Source: Ustilaginoidea virens
Taxonomy: Eukaryota; Ascomycota; Sordariomycetes; Hypocreales; Clavicipitaceae
Length of the DNA stretch: 64,000 bases
Direction of reading: 5' to 3'
NCBI RefSeq assembly: GCF_000687475.1
Contig: NC_057320.1
Span: forward strand, 372,001 to 436,000
Below the pieces are notes generated by a model that worked only from the letters and a program-made list of their open reading frames with translations, did not search any database and was not told where the DNA came from. Of the stretch, positions 11,996 to 22,942 are shown piece by piece. The position numbers were made by a program, and so were the translations under genes. Position 1 is the first letter of the stretch; every line of letters begins with the position of its first letter.

Positions 11996-13830
11996 GGCAG
12001 CGGGCGGTGCTGCAAGCGAAACTTGTGTGTGATGCTGTGACGCGAAAGGGGATGAGAGGGGGTTGTTCTCCGCAGGAAACGCAAAAGGTGTGTCTGCGCC
12101 GGGGCGCAGGTATTGGCTATGGGGGCGGGATCTGGTCGGGCCGGGCGGGCAGTCTTGGGTCTTGGGTCTTGGATCCTCGGTTGGCGATGTGCTGATTGAT
12201 GCCTGGAGCAGCTTGGGGTGAATGGGTGCTGATGGTGCGAATTGAAGCTTGACAAGGCTGCATGCATGCAGCGTGGTCTTGCAAGCAGCACGGGAAGTCG
12301 GCCGCTGAGCTCGGACAAAGGTGTACCCGGTCCGGAAGCCCGTTCTGCCCTGGGACGCAGAACAGGTACCCAGCACGGAGTACGCAGTACGGCAGCCTAA
12401 GGAAGGTACGGCAGCGCTGCGGAGTACTCCGTACTTGCATACAAGCTAGGCGTTGCGGCCCGCACGGGTGCCTAATACAAAGGCGTCAACCGATCCATGT
12501 CAGCTTGTCTGTCTCTGCCATTGTCGATTTGACGGACTTTTTGGTGGAACTGATGGTGTCGCAGCATAATATAAAACCTAATAAAGCCGCGCTTTGTGTG
12601 GTGTGTACATTTTAGTGCAACAGCTGGAGCGGCTGGCGTGAACATCAGTTTCTTTCTTGCAGCGGCCGGTAAAGATGCAGAAACGTCGACGGCTTTTCGC
12701 GGTTCCTCAGCCGTCGCTCACCACGTCCCAGTTTCTGCAGCCGTCTGTCTACCAGACTCGCTACTCCGGGACCCAATGCCCTACGTGATGAAAGGATCAC
12801 TGGACAGGGAGGAGAGGGGGGGAAGGTGGTGGATGACGAGGACCAACCAGACCCAACCCGTCATACTCCGTAGAATGCGGCATTGCCGTTGCGGGTGCCA
12901 ACTGACATGGCGCAGGGTGCAGGCTGCAAGCTGGAAGCTACGAGTCGACAATTGGCCGTGGGAGATGATCTCGCAGGACACAGCCAAGAACAAGTCTGGG
13001 CTGGAACCAGCCAGTCAAGTCATGGGTGCTGATCAAAATGGCAGCCCATGTGGCACGTTATGTGTGTTCGTTCGCCTGGCCACTCCCGCGCCGCGCTAGA
13101 GCCTAGGGGTAGCCTCAGGTACTCGTCAGTACAGCGGTGCTCCTGCTCCTGCTCCTGCTCCTGCTGCTGCTGCTGCCCTCCCTTGTTTTGAATTTGAACT
13201 CGACAGCAATTGACTCGATACGCGCAAAGTACACGTACCTCCTGGTACTCCGTACATCACATCACAGTCTGGTGGGTTCAGTTCAGTCCTGGTGGCCAGG
13301 CCTGGATTCTCGAGCACGCCAGGCCAGGCCAGGCCAGGCCTCCTTTTGCTTCGCCCTTGCCTTGCGCTTCCCCACTCAAGCTGCATCGTCGATCCCCCCA
13401 TCTCCATCAACCCCCAACCCATCCATGACCCCCATCATCCCTCCTCCGCCGATCAAGTGCCGTGCTTGGCTTGCTTTACAACCTTTTCATGTACGGAGCA
13501 CTCCCCATCCATTTGCCCCTTTCCATTTCGCAGCAGGACGTGCTGCTTTATCCTCTCCTCACGCCATCGCACTCGAGGCGGCCACGCGTTCCTGCTACCC
13601 CCGCCCGGGACAGTCAATCAATATGCACGGTGCCGACTCCCGTCGACGCAGATAAGCAACTTGTAGCATAGCAGCAGGTTTCCGAGCCCATCCGTCAGCC
13701 TACCCGTCTTTCACCTGGTCGGCTTCAAAGACGCGCGAGCGCCTCAAACCTTTGGTCTCAGCAAAGCTCGCTCCTGCCTCCGCTCCTTTACGCACATGCT
13801 CGGCGGCCGCTGTGCCGTTGCCCATGAACC
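11996..13830. other. divergent intergenic region, RPT6 / VNX1-like promoters
   Basis: No gene can be supported. This 1.8 kb lies between divergently transcribed Rpt6 (-) and the antiporter (+), so both promoters should be here. It contains a palindromic CGGAGTACTCCG motif near 12420-12434, a CTCCTG-type microsatellite at about 13138-13175 and a CCAGG-type short repeat near 13318-13338. C-rich, T-poor stretches just before 13831 look like a 5' leader. Confidence 0.5.
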
Positions 13831-16800
13831 ATGGATTCTTCTACTACTCCAGATGGCGCGCCAATAGGTCGTCGCTCCACAGCCATCACGTCGCCGACAG
13901 ACGCGAGCCACAATTCACGCGATGCTTCTACTAGTCGTCCCGGCGATGGCTTGGGGGAGAGCTATCAATCCACCGATACAGTACGCCACCGGCCAGAAGG
14001 CGCTGGATACGGTACGCGCGTTGTGACGGTTTTTTTTTTCTTTTTTTTTCCCCCGCCCCGTGTGCACCGACGAGCTGGTGCTATAGTCGTACTTGATTTG
14101 CACTCCGATAGTCATCGTTGCAGGCCTGTCTAACCTCGTGGGTGGCAATACGCAGGAACCATTAGCAACTCGGCTACTGCGAGTAGCAGCCACGCGCAAG
14201 CCGAATCATCGCAAGACCGACCCCCTCCCAAAGGCACGCCGCTGCCGGCTCGCGCAGGTTTGAAGCCCCCCCACAGAGTCAAGTCGATCCCTCGGTTGCG
14301 GAAGCCGCCGTTGTCGCGAAGGACCTCGTCCAACACGCCGCACCGAGGAGGCGTCTTCTCCGCAGACGACGATACCCACGAGGTCGAGGCTGACGCCGCT
14401 GAGCGCCAAGGCATTTCCTCCCGTCGAAGGTCTCAGCAGCCCATCTCCCTTTCGCGAATACAGTCGTGTCGCGGCGATGAGGAGGACAAGACAGACTCCC
14501 AAGGAGGTATCCCCACCACCACCACCGAGGAAGATGAGGAACAAGTCGTTAGCGACGACTTGTCGTTGCAGGAGAATGATGACGGCGACTCGGAAGGCGA
14601 GATGAGCGAGGCCGAGAGCTTCACCCTCAAGGACAGGCAGCAGGCAATCAACCAGACGCACCCGTTTGGCATCAGAGTCTGGAAGCCTGCGTTGTACAAG
14701 AAGGACCGGTCCATTCAAAAGTTTGCCCAGGCAGACATCCACTCCTCACCAGGTGGCCGCGTGAGCAAGTGGCTCGTTGTGTTCAACCTCTTGTGGACCT
14801 TGATCTTTGGTTGGTGGATGGCCTGCTTGGCGGCGCTTGGTGCGGTCGTCTGCCTGCTGTTCGCGGCCGCTCCGAGCGGCAGGGAGTACGGCCGAGTCCT
14901 CTGGGGCCTGTCCGGCTATCTGTTCTATCCCTTTGGCAAGTTTGTGCGGCTGGAGAAGGATGAGGCGTACCTGCATGAGGATCAGGACGAAGGGCGCAGC
15001 ATGGCCGAGTATGAGCAGTGGCAGAATGGCGACTTGGAGTACGGGCGACTCTTCTTTGGCCCGGACCGCAACCGATCCATTGTCGGACGGTCTCGGCGCA
15101 GCATCGACTCGGAGCGCAGCGAGGCGGAGAGCCTCCTGGGTAGGGGACGCCGGGGTGGAAATCGCGACATGCATCACACCCGACATCCCCGACTGAAGAG
15201 GCGCATGTTTGGCCGAGGCGAGTGGAACATTGGGCGCGTCATCTTCTTCGTCTTCTTCTATTGCCTGATTTCTCCCTCCCTCATCGCCACGTCGGCCATC
15301 TGCTGGCTCCTGGTCTTTTGGATTCCCATGGGCAAGGTTACCATTCTCCTGTTTGACCATTTGCGCCGCCACCCCCTTGCGCTCTCGTTCGAGTCTCACC
15401 TGGACTACATACGCAGCGACGAGACGGTCGATTCGTCCATCCTAGTCTGCACCTATCGAGCCGTGGGGTCCAAGTACTGGAAATACACTGTCGACGGCAC
15501 CAACATCTTCCTCATCAACCTCACGGCCGTCGTGTGCTTCGTCATCTTTGACTGGGCCGTGTTGGAGCGCACGTTGCACTGGCAAGGTTTCATGACCTCA
15601 CCCGCCTTCCTCTTCACTGCCGGCCTCTTGTCCATCATTCCGCTGGCCTACTTTATCGGCCAGGCAGTGGCGTCCATATCGGCCCAGTCGTCCATGGGTC
15701 TGGGAGCTGCCGTCAACGCTTTTTTCGCCACCGTCGTCGAGGTGTATCTCTACTGCGTCGCTCTGAGCCAAGGAAAGGGGCAGCTTGTCGAGGGCAGCAT
15801 CGTCGGGAGCATTTTCGCCGGCATCCTGTTTCTGCCGGGCATTTCCATGTGCTTTGGCGCCCTGAAGCGCAAGACCCAGAGGTTCAACGCCAGGTCTGCG
15901 GGCGTGACCTCCACCATGCTGCTCTTTGCCGTCGTCGGTGCTTTTGGCCCGACCTTGTTTTACCAAATCTACGGCACCCACGAGCTGAGCTGTACGGGCT
16001 GCGAAGACTCGGGCCCTGGTGGAGCTGGAGCTGGAGCTGGAGCTGGCAGCAGCCTCGGCGGTGACTACCGCGACTGCCGCCGGTGCTACTTTTCTCAAGC
16101 TCCGGCGCTCGACGATCGCTTCTACCTGGAAGCCGTGCGACCTTACTGCTATCTGGCGGCCGCAATGCTCTTCTTCTCGTACCTCATCGGCCTCTGGTTC
16201 ACCCTGCGAACGCACGCCGCCGTCATTTGGAATGCAGAAGTCGAGGAGAAGCGGCAAGAAGAGCAGCTCCACTCGTCCGTCGTCAGAAGCTCGCAACCCT
16301 CGGCCGCCGAGACCACGGCAACCGACATTCGCGAGTCTCACCTCTACAAGCGCATCCTGGGGCAGTCTCTCAAGCAAGTCGGACTGCAGCCACGCTCCGA
16401 GGAAGTCAGTCGGCAGACTTCTGTGGTCAACCAAGACGCGAGCACCAACGGCATGCCTGCGACGCCCCACGTGGTCCCCCCCAAAGGTGGCGGAGACTGC
16501 CTCCGGTCGACCATCAATGTTCCAGGCCTCAGCCAGGCGGACAACACCCTGCTCGCGCGCGAAGTCGCCCAGATTGCTGCCGCCACGGCCGCCACGGCCG
16601 CCACACTGGCGACTCGAGAACGAGACCGAGAACGAGACCGGCTACGGAAGCTATCCGCCACCCCCGGGCACCACGGAAGCATCCGCCACCACGCTCCTCA
16701 CGCGGACGACGCCGCCACGGCAGGCGGAGAGACGGCAACGGCTCACGCCGGGGGTCACGGTGGACACGACGCGCCAAACTGGGGACGGGCCAAGAGTGCG

Positions 16801-17476
16801 ATTATCCTCTTGGGTGCCACGGTCCTGTATGCCGTCATTGCCGAGATTTTGGTGGACACGGTGGACGTTGTGCTGGAGAGTTTCTCGATTGACCAAAAGT
16901 TCCTCGGAATCACCTTGTTTGCTCTAGTCCCCAACACGACGGAGTTTTTGGTAGGGCGCCATTGCTCCCCAGTCTCCTCCTCTCTTGGCGGCACGTTCGC
17001 TGACCGTTTTGATTCTGATTTTTGCTAACTCCTCCGACTTCCTCTAGAACGCCATCTCCTTTGCCATGAACGGCAACATTGCTCTCTCCATGGAAATCGG
17101 CTCGGCCTACGCGCTGCAGGTCTGCCTGCTGCAGATCCCCGCCCTGGTTCTCTTCTCGGCCCTGTGGCCCAACGTGCCGAGCGGCGGCGACCCGAGCAAC
17201 TACACCTTTTCGCTGCTGTTCCCGCAGTGGGACATGGTGACTGTGATTTTGTGCGTCTTCTTGCTGAGCTACGTCTACGGCGAAGGCAAGAGCAACTACT
17301 TCAAGGGCAGCATTCTCGTCTTGACGTACTTTGTCGTCGTGATAGGCTTCTACTTTAGCGGGTTTACGACTGCCGTCATGGGGCTGCAGCGGTTTGACGT
17401 AATGGGGTCTGATGGAGAGTACCAGAGTTTCAAGACGATTGGGCAACTGAGCAGCGGGCGGGCCTACCAAGTGTGA
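13831..17476 (+). CDS. VNX1-type vacuolar monovalent cation/H+ antiporter (CaCA family)
   Basis: Three exons are inferred: 13831-14011, 14156-16950 and 17048-17476, giving 1134 aa. Introns are GTACGC...CAG (14012-14155) and GTAGGG...TAG (16951-17047); the second join restores VPNTTEFL-NAISFAMNGNIALSMEIGSAYA, the hallmark C-terminal exchanger repeat. A long acidic and Arg-rich N-terminus (about 1-260) precedes at least a dozen hydrophobic segments, beginning near residue 265. A central Gly/Ala tract and a hydrophilic His-rich loop lie before the last helices. Length and layout match yeast Vnx1 rather than the short Vcx1 Ca2+/H+ exchangers. The family moves Na+/K+ into the vacuole in exchange for protons; ion preference here is inferred. 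A T/C-rich tract follows the stop by 70-110 bp. Confidence 0.9.
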
Positions 17477-19269
17477 CGACAGGGGTCCTCACTCTCTCTC
17501 TCGCTCTCTCTCTCTGTGTGTATGTGTGTGTGTGTGTGTGTGTGTGGATTTTTTTCTTTCCTTTTTTCCTTTTTCTTCTCTCTGTTGTTTGTTTTCCCAA
17601 GTCTTGGTGGACGAGTACAATTTGCATCAGCATGCTGCAACACGTGAAGCGTATGTTTTTCATCATCAAGTTTTATCAAAAGGCCGCACAGATTGCTCTG
17701 CGCACAGATTGTCCCGCTGCTCAAGTGCCCATCTCTGCGTCGGGACATTGAGCCAGTGGTGGGTGGTTCTTCATAGTCGTGGGCGCTGGCGGATGTGTGT
17801 AGACGGGGAAGCGAGGCTTTTCAATGCACTTCATGGGGGGTGGAATGACGCTGTGCGTTGGGACACGACGCGCATCACTGGGGTAATCGGATAGCTGCCT
17901 TGTCAATCGGTGCGTCTATGCGGGTCAACTGCGTTGTGACGGTTTGCCTGGTGCTGTGCTGTCGACTCGACGCTCGGGAGTCGACTGCTCGGGTTTTGTG
18001 ACGAGCTCTTCATGTCGGAGACGTGATGACATGGGGCGGGAGGGGTGCTCGATGCAACTCTCGATGTTGTTGCGTCGAAAAATGGGCCTGGAAAGACAGC
18101 ATGCCAAGCTGGACAAGGAGAACGCATGTTCCGGTCGTTGAAGCGGAACAGGCTGGTACAACTACAAGACATACGGTAATTTGCACAGCAGCGTGCGTCT
18201 TTTTCACAGCACGAGCACAGCGGTCCGGTAACGGTTTGAAAATCTCGATTAGTGCCTGCAACATTCATCGCTGACAAGTTCCTCGTCTTTCAACACATAA
18301 CAGCAGAAAACCTTTAATCCCACCCAGCAACGACGCTTGAAAAACAACTTGAATGGGCCATGCAGACACTTGTATCGACCCCACGACCAATCCATCGTCT
18401 CTTCTTCACGCCGAGTCACCCCGACCGCAATGAAAAGATAGCCTGTCAGACGTCCGTCGACACCCACCCCGCCCGTGCGCCCGAGGGCAAGACCACAAAC
18501 GGGGTCGAGATCATCAATAAGCTTCCCGGCACGTTGCCACGCCGGGAACATCTCTCTATACAGCACGCGGCGCAAGCCGCATGCCGCCGTCCTTGCGGAC
18601 AGAGCGAGAGGACCAAGCTTTCACTCTAGGGTGTCGAGGATATACCATCATCAACCAGGGTGGATTCTGTGGCTCTTTTGGAGAACCTAGAGGAGGTCGA
18701 ATACTATAGAAATGATTCTTCTGTAGGAATTTGTCAGCATGTGGCTTCGGGGGGGTGAAGAGGAGGAGGAGGAGGCTGCAGTAGGGGTGCTCGTACTGAA
18801 GTATTGTCGACGTGAAGAAGAAAGGGAAAAAAAAGTCAAAGGGAGGGAGGAGGAGCGGTGTTTTATAGAGGCGCGGCGGGCGGGCGGTGAGGCTCTGGGA
18901 GGCAGAAAAAATCTGCACGGTGAGAAAAAAAAATTTGCGGTGGGCCGAAGGGGCGGGGGCTGGGAAATTGGTTCATTTGAATTTTGCAGGGTGTGCGGTG
19001 CGGTGCTTGGCATTGGGTGCGGTGGGGTGATGGGATATGGCGGGCTGGATTGATCATTGGGTGAGCATCTTCGGGGGATCCACACGGTGTGTCTTGGTTG
19101 GCTGCGACGTTTTCACATGGTGAGCGGAGCACTTTAAAAATTGATTGTGATGAAATTACGGAGGTACGGAGTACTCCGTGGAAGACTGTCGTTGTTCTGC
19201 CTGTTTCGCATTTGCATTGGTTTTTCCTCTTTAAGCCAAGTTAACAAGTTAAACAGGAGGTAGCTTACG
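17477..19269. other. intergenic, 3' flank of antiporter gene
   Basis: No gene is supported. Just after the stop are a (CT)n stretch (about 17490-17515), a (TG)n array (about 17516-17546) and a T-rich tract (17549-17595). The part from 18730 to 19130 is purine-rich on the plus strand. A near-palindromic TACGGAG/CTCCGT cluster lies at 19157-19179, about 100 bp left of the transposon relic. Confidence 0.55.
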
Positions 19270-19280
19270 CGTGCAAACTG
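19270..19280. repeat. left 11 bp target-site duplication
   Basis: The 11 bp CGTGCAAACTG directly abuts the left terminal inverted repeat. The identical 11 bp abuts the right one at 20396-20406. Confidence 0.8.
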
Positions 19281-19352
19281 AGGGTACAGGTCAACCGACC
19301 TGTGTCCCCCCCTTGTCATCCGACCCCCCCATAATAACTTAACTGACCTGAC
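19281..19352. repeat. left terminal inverted repeat (72 bp)
   Basis: This is complementary to 20324-20395 with 66 of 72 matching positions by hand alignment. It contains two 7-8 bp pyrimidine runs and the conserved inner segment ATAATAACTTAACTGACCTG. Confidence 0.88.
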
Positions 19353-19472
19353 TATTGCTGTGGGCTATACTCTAAATATAATTGGTTTATTATAGAAAAC
19401 TATATAGAGAAGTACTTTCTCGGATATTTTACTAGGTTCTTAGGTAGGGGTACCTAGTAAAAGAATTTAAAG

Positions 19473-20225
19473 AAGTCGCTTTCTATAGTAAAAGTATAAG
19501 GAGAAGTACTTTCTCTACTATTTTATTAGGTTCTTACGTAAGGGTACTTGATAAAAGATATTAATAAAGTCACTTTATATAGAAAATAATATAGGAAAGT
19601 ACTTTCTCTATATTTTTTACTAAGTTCTTAGGTAGGGATACCTAGTAAGAGAAGTTAAAGAAGTCACTTTATATAGAAATATATATATAAGGGTACCTTT
19701 CTTTCTATTTCTAGAACCTAGGTACCTAGGTACCTAAGGTAGGTAGGTACCTAGGTACTTAGTAGAGGTTCTAAAAGTCACTTTATATAGAAAAATATAT
19801 ATAAAGGTACTTCTTTCTACTATAGTACTTAAGTACCCAAGAGGTACGTACCTAATAAAAAGAAAGAAAATCGCTTTCTATCACGGGCACGGGCTACGCC
19901 CGCGCCACAATGTGGCTAGGACACGGGCTGCGCCCGCGTCTAGCCTAAGAAGGGCGACAGACGGAGTCACGGGACTATACTAGGACTCCGATACGTGTCA
20001 CAATTAGGATATAAATAGACTAGATAGAAGGTTCCTATTTGGATCCTTCTCCTTCCTCTTTAGTCTATTTAATACATATCATCGACGCCTATTTGCAGCC
20101 GCCCTAGGGTCAGTCCTTTACACTTTCTATAGAAAAGTCTATATAAAGGTACTTGATTTTCTTCTAATACTAGGTTCTTAGGTAGAGATACTAAATAAAA
20201 ATATAATAGAAGTCACTTTCTATAG
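19473..20225. repeat. internal ~94 bp tandem array, about six copies
   Basis: The anchor AAGTCRCTTT recurs at 19473, 19567, 19661, 19775, 19869 (as AATCGCTTT) and 20210. Spacings are 94, 94, 114 and 94 bp, and 92 bp once the nested LTR and its 5 bp duplication are removed. Each unit also carries ATATATAAAGGTACTT-like and TAGGTTCTTAGGTAGGG-like segments. The 114 bp unit has an extra GTACCTAG expansion. Confidence 0.78.
19879..20122. mobile_element. solo LTR (244 bp) nested in the DNA transposon relic
   Basis: The insert is flanked by the 5 bp direct repeat CTTTC (19874-19878 and 20123-20127). It ends in CA and begins TA where TG is expected, consistent with one G-to-A change. Its composition contrasts with the AT-rich host. 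It has GC-rich hairpin motifs CGGGCTACGCCCG and CGGGCTGCGCCCG near its left end and a TATAAATA box at about 20010. Removing it and one duplication restores a continuous ~94 bp unit of the surrounding array, which confirms a secondary insertion. Orientation and the retrotransposon superfamily are unassigned. Confidence 0.75.
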
Positions 20226-20323
20226 AAAAATATATATAAAGATACTTATAGTCTAGGGGCTACTGTAGATTAACGGATCCACTACTCTTTATTAGCGTAT
20301 CTCTATATTAGGAAAGAGCATTG

Positions 20324-20395
20324 GTCAGGTCAGTTAAGTTATTATGGGGGGGTCGAATGACAAGGGGGGGGCACAGGTCGGTTGATATGTAGTCT
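20324..20395. repeat. right terminal inverted repeat (72 bp)
   Basis: Inverted partner of 19281-19352. The outermost 24 bp differ at four positions, the remaining 48 bp at two. Confidence 0.88.
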
Positions 20396-20406
20396 CGTGC
20401 AAACTG
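20396..20406. repeat. right 11 bp target-site duplication
   Basis: CGTGCAAACTG, identical to 19270-19280. Confidence 0.8.
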
Positions 20407-21496
20407 TCGTCAGGTAGTAGGTACTCCCTAGGGAGTACTTGCGACAGGCTGGCTTGGAAATACGCGACGATTTAGGACAGTGCACAGTGGACCCATCATT
20501 TTCTGCGGCTTGTCGTCCGTCGCAAAAGGCCCACGCTGAGTGCGAGACATGTGATATGGCAGACGTCTCTCGGACGGATCGGTACGGAGCAGAAAAGTAA
20601 CGGCTGCGTGGTACGGAGTAGCGATTTGTTTTCTCGGTTCAGATTCATGTGTGCTTAGTCATCCTCGTGGCGCTCATGGAGATGGAATGCCTGCCTGGTG
20701 AAGCATGTGTAGGGTATGAACACTGCATGTCTACGGAGCACAGGTAGTGAGTTACGTGACACCTGCGCTGGTTGATGCCGGGCATGTTGGAAAGCAAAGA
20801 CTTCACAAGTAGCGCCGCTGGACTAATTTGTCAAGCTCTGTAGCATTGAGATCACCAGACGTCTCAACATCAACGGCGACCAAAGTTTCGAGCTGCAGGC
20901 CCGGCCGTCAGCAAAGCTCACAGACAAGTTACAAATCCTATACTCCGTAGACTGTCGGCCAAGTTTCTACACCGGATGCGCTTGCTTCTTCCTCTCATGG
21001 AGAGGCTTTGCTCCTGCTACGGATAAGCTCGACCTTAGGGTAGGTTGGTTGCTGGTACAAAGTAGGGGCAACATGGTGGCTCCCCAGGTGGCTGGTGGAT
21101 GGTGTTCACGGCTATACTGCGGCCGGCCTTGCCCAAGGCCTTTCAACACATCGCATATTGCATGTACCGTACGTACCTCGGGTCAGCCCCGGCGCGTAGC
21201 GTTGCCAAGGCGGCGGTCCGCCCCCATTGTTGACACTGACGACACCAGCCACCACCAAGCTGACTGACAGCCCGACGCCCCGACGCCCCGACGTCCAGAG
21301 ACCAAGACTCCAGAGGCATTGCATCTGCCACTTGCGACAACCTCTCTTGTTGTTGTATTCGTTATTCATCCCGCGTCACGCCCCACAGCCCGACTCTCGC
21401 TCTTGACAACAAGTCCCGCATCATCTGCTTGCACCGAGCCTTCTCCGGCCGGGTTCACTGTCCTCTGGGAAATGCGCCGCCCCCGTCACTGCCGAA
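20407..21496. other. intergenic, upstream of peroxin-22-like gene
   Basis: No gene is seen. Composition returns to typical host GC immediately right of the transposon relic. Single TACGGAG-type motifs occur (for example near 20615 and 20940). The last 200 bp are C-rich and look like the leader of the gene starting at 21497. Confidence 0.5.
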
Positions 21497-22942
21497 ATGT
21501 CGCCTGATCGGTATGACCGCGGATCGTCGCGGCGAGGGGTCTGGAGCCACTGGGTGCCCCTTGCCATCACCATCACGGTTGCCACCGCCGGCTTGGCCGC
21601 CTGGGTCTGGAGCCAGCGCGAAGCCGAGGACGAAGACGCAGACGCGGACGGGCACGCAGACGGGCACGGTGCCCTCGACCATGAGCCGGGGCTGGACTAC
21701 GAAAACGCCGACTACGGGGACAACCCGCCGTACGGCGCCAGCGAGCGCCATGATGCAAGCGGCCCGGAGCAGCCGCCGCGACCGCACCCCCAGCAGGGAG
21801 GCGATGCGGCGTCGGCGTCTCGCGGAGCAGCCGCGGCTGCCGGCGACGCGTCCGCGCCAGGCTGGGGCGCCCGCGTGTCTGGCGCCCTGAGAAGGACCCC
21901 GAGCCCCCAGCAGTTCCTCGACTCGACGGGCAGGACGGTCGCCGCCGGGGTGGCGGCTGCCGGGGCCGTCATGGGCAAGGCCCTGGCCTCGATCCGCGAA
22001 GAAGACGGGGCCTACGCCGACAATCCGTGGTCTGAAGAGGCCGACGCCAAGAAGGACCGCGTCCCGGCCCCGGGGGACACCAGACGCAAGACTGTTGCCA
22101 TTGTCGTGTCAGCAGACGCCAGAATACCATCTGTCGACGACGACGGCACACACGAGCTTGCGGCATGTTTTTGACTTTCCCATCACCCCGTCACCCCGTC
22201 GCCCTCGCCCCCTAACCAAGCAAGCGAGAGACGCAAACGCTAACTCTTTTCTCCTTCTTCTTTTGCCAGTCCATCCTGTCTCATATCCCCCGCCACAACG
22301 ACTTCTCCAAGATCAAGCTGTACATTCTGATTTACGCTCCGCATCTGAAGGACTCCGCACTGGCCGGTACTTCTAGTAACCAGCCGCCGCCACCTTCGTT
22401 GAGCTCGTCGTTTTCTAACATTGGCCATGATCAAGCCCAAAGCCCCCGGGAGGAGACCAAGAGCCCCCTGTTAGTTGTTGTGTGCCGCACACACCCGTTC
22501 TGAAGCGCTTTTTTTTTTTTGCTGACGGACGGCCCGCAGGATCCCCCCCACGAACCCTGCCTACAGCGCAATCTACTCGGAGGCGCTGACGCTCGTGGAC
22601 AAGGAGGCGACGATTCTGCCCTTCACCACGCCAAACGGCCACGTCCACATCCTCCGCCACATACAGCCCGAGGTCGTGTACTTGCAGGAATCCCTGAGCG
22701 GGGACAACGGCAGCATCGTCGCCACCCTCCAGACGTGGATGCGACATGATGTCATTCTCGTGGTCGGTGCGGAGCGAGCCTCTGGCGGGCTGGCGGACAG
22801 CGAGTCGGAAGCGGAAAAGACCGGCCGGCCCGAGAAGTGGTGGCAGCATCCCGAGCGGGTCGGCCGCGGCCGCGGAGTCGTGGTGGTGGACGGCATGCGG
22901 GTGCACGACGACTGGGTTCGACGAGTGCAAGGACAGGAGTGA
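21497..22942 (+). CDS. peroxin-22-like protein (putative peroxisomal membrane anchor)
   Basis: Three exons are inferred: 21497-22162, 22270-22469 and 22540-22942, giving 422 aa. Intron 1 (22163-22269) appears to be GC-AG (donor GCATGT, acceptor GCCAG, branch GCTAAC). Intron 2 (22470-22539) is GTTAGT...CAG. Residues about 17-36 form one membrane helix, followed by an acidic low-complexity stretch. The folded C-terminal part includes KKTVAIVV-like, SILSHIPRHNDFSKIKL, LPFTTPNGHVHILRHIQPE and YLQESLSGDNGSIVATLQTW, recognisable from fungal peroxin-22-like proteins. Pex22 tethers the E2 enzyme Pex4 to the peroxisome for receptor recycling; the role here is inferred. A GT donor at 22133 (GTCGAC) would also keep frame but drop ten residues; the GC donor gives the better family match. 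Confidence 0.83.

Larger units (their letters stand above)
19281..20395. mobile_element. non-autonomous MULE-like DNA transposon relic, 1115 bp
   Basis: The element is bounded by terminal inverted repeats of 72 bp (19281-19352 and 20324-20395) that differ at six positions by hand alignment. Direct 11 bp repeats flank it. No transposase or any open frame of note lies inside. Most of the interior is AT-rich, and it carries about six copies of a 94 bp tandem unit plus a nested LTR. Long inverted repeats with a 9-11 bp duplication fit Mutator-like elements; hAT elements (8 bp) are the main alternative. The superfamily call is inference, while the inverted repeats and duplication are directly visible. 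Confidence 0.82.

Noticed and set aside
18687..19085. 132-codon minus-strand frame rich in Pro/Ser
   Set aside because: Composition simply reflects a purine-rich plus strand; no domain or exon partner was found.
19879..19950. GC-rich hairpins in the transposon relic as a structured RNA gene
   Set aside because: They fall at the end of a segment bounded by a 5 bp duplication with CA at its right end, so an LTR is the simpler explanation.
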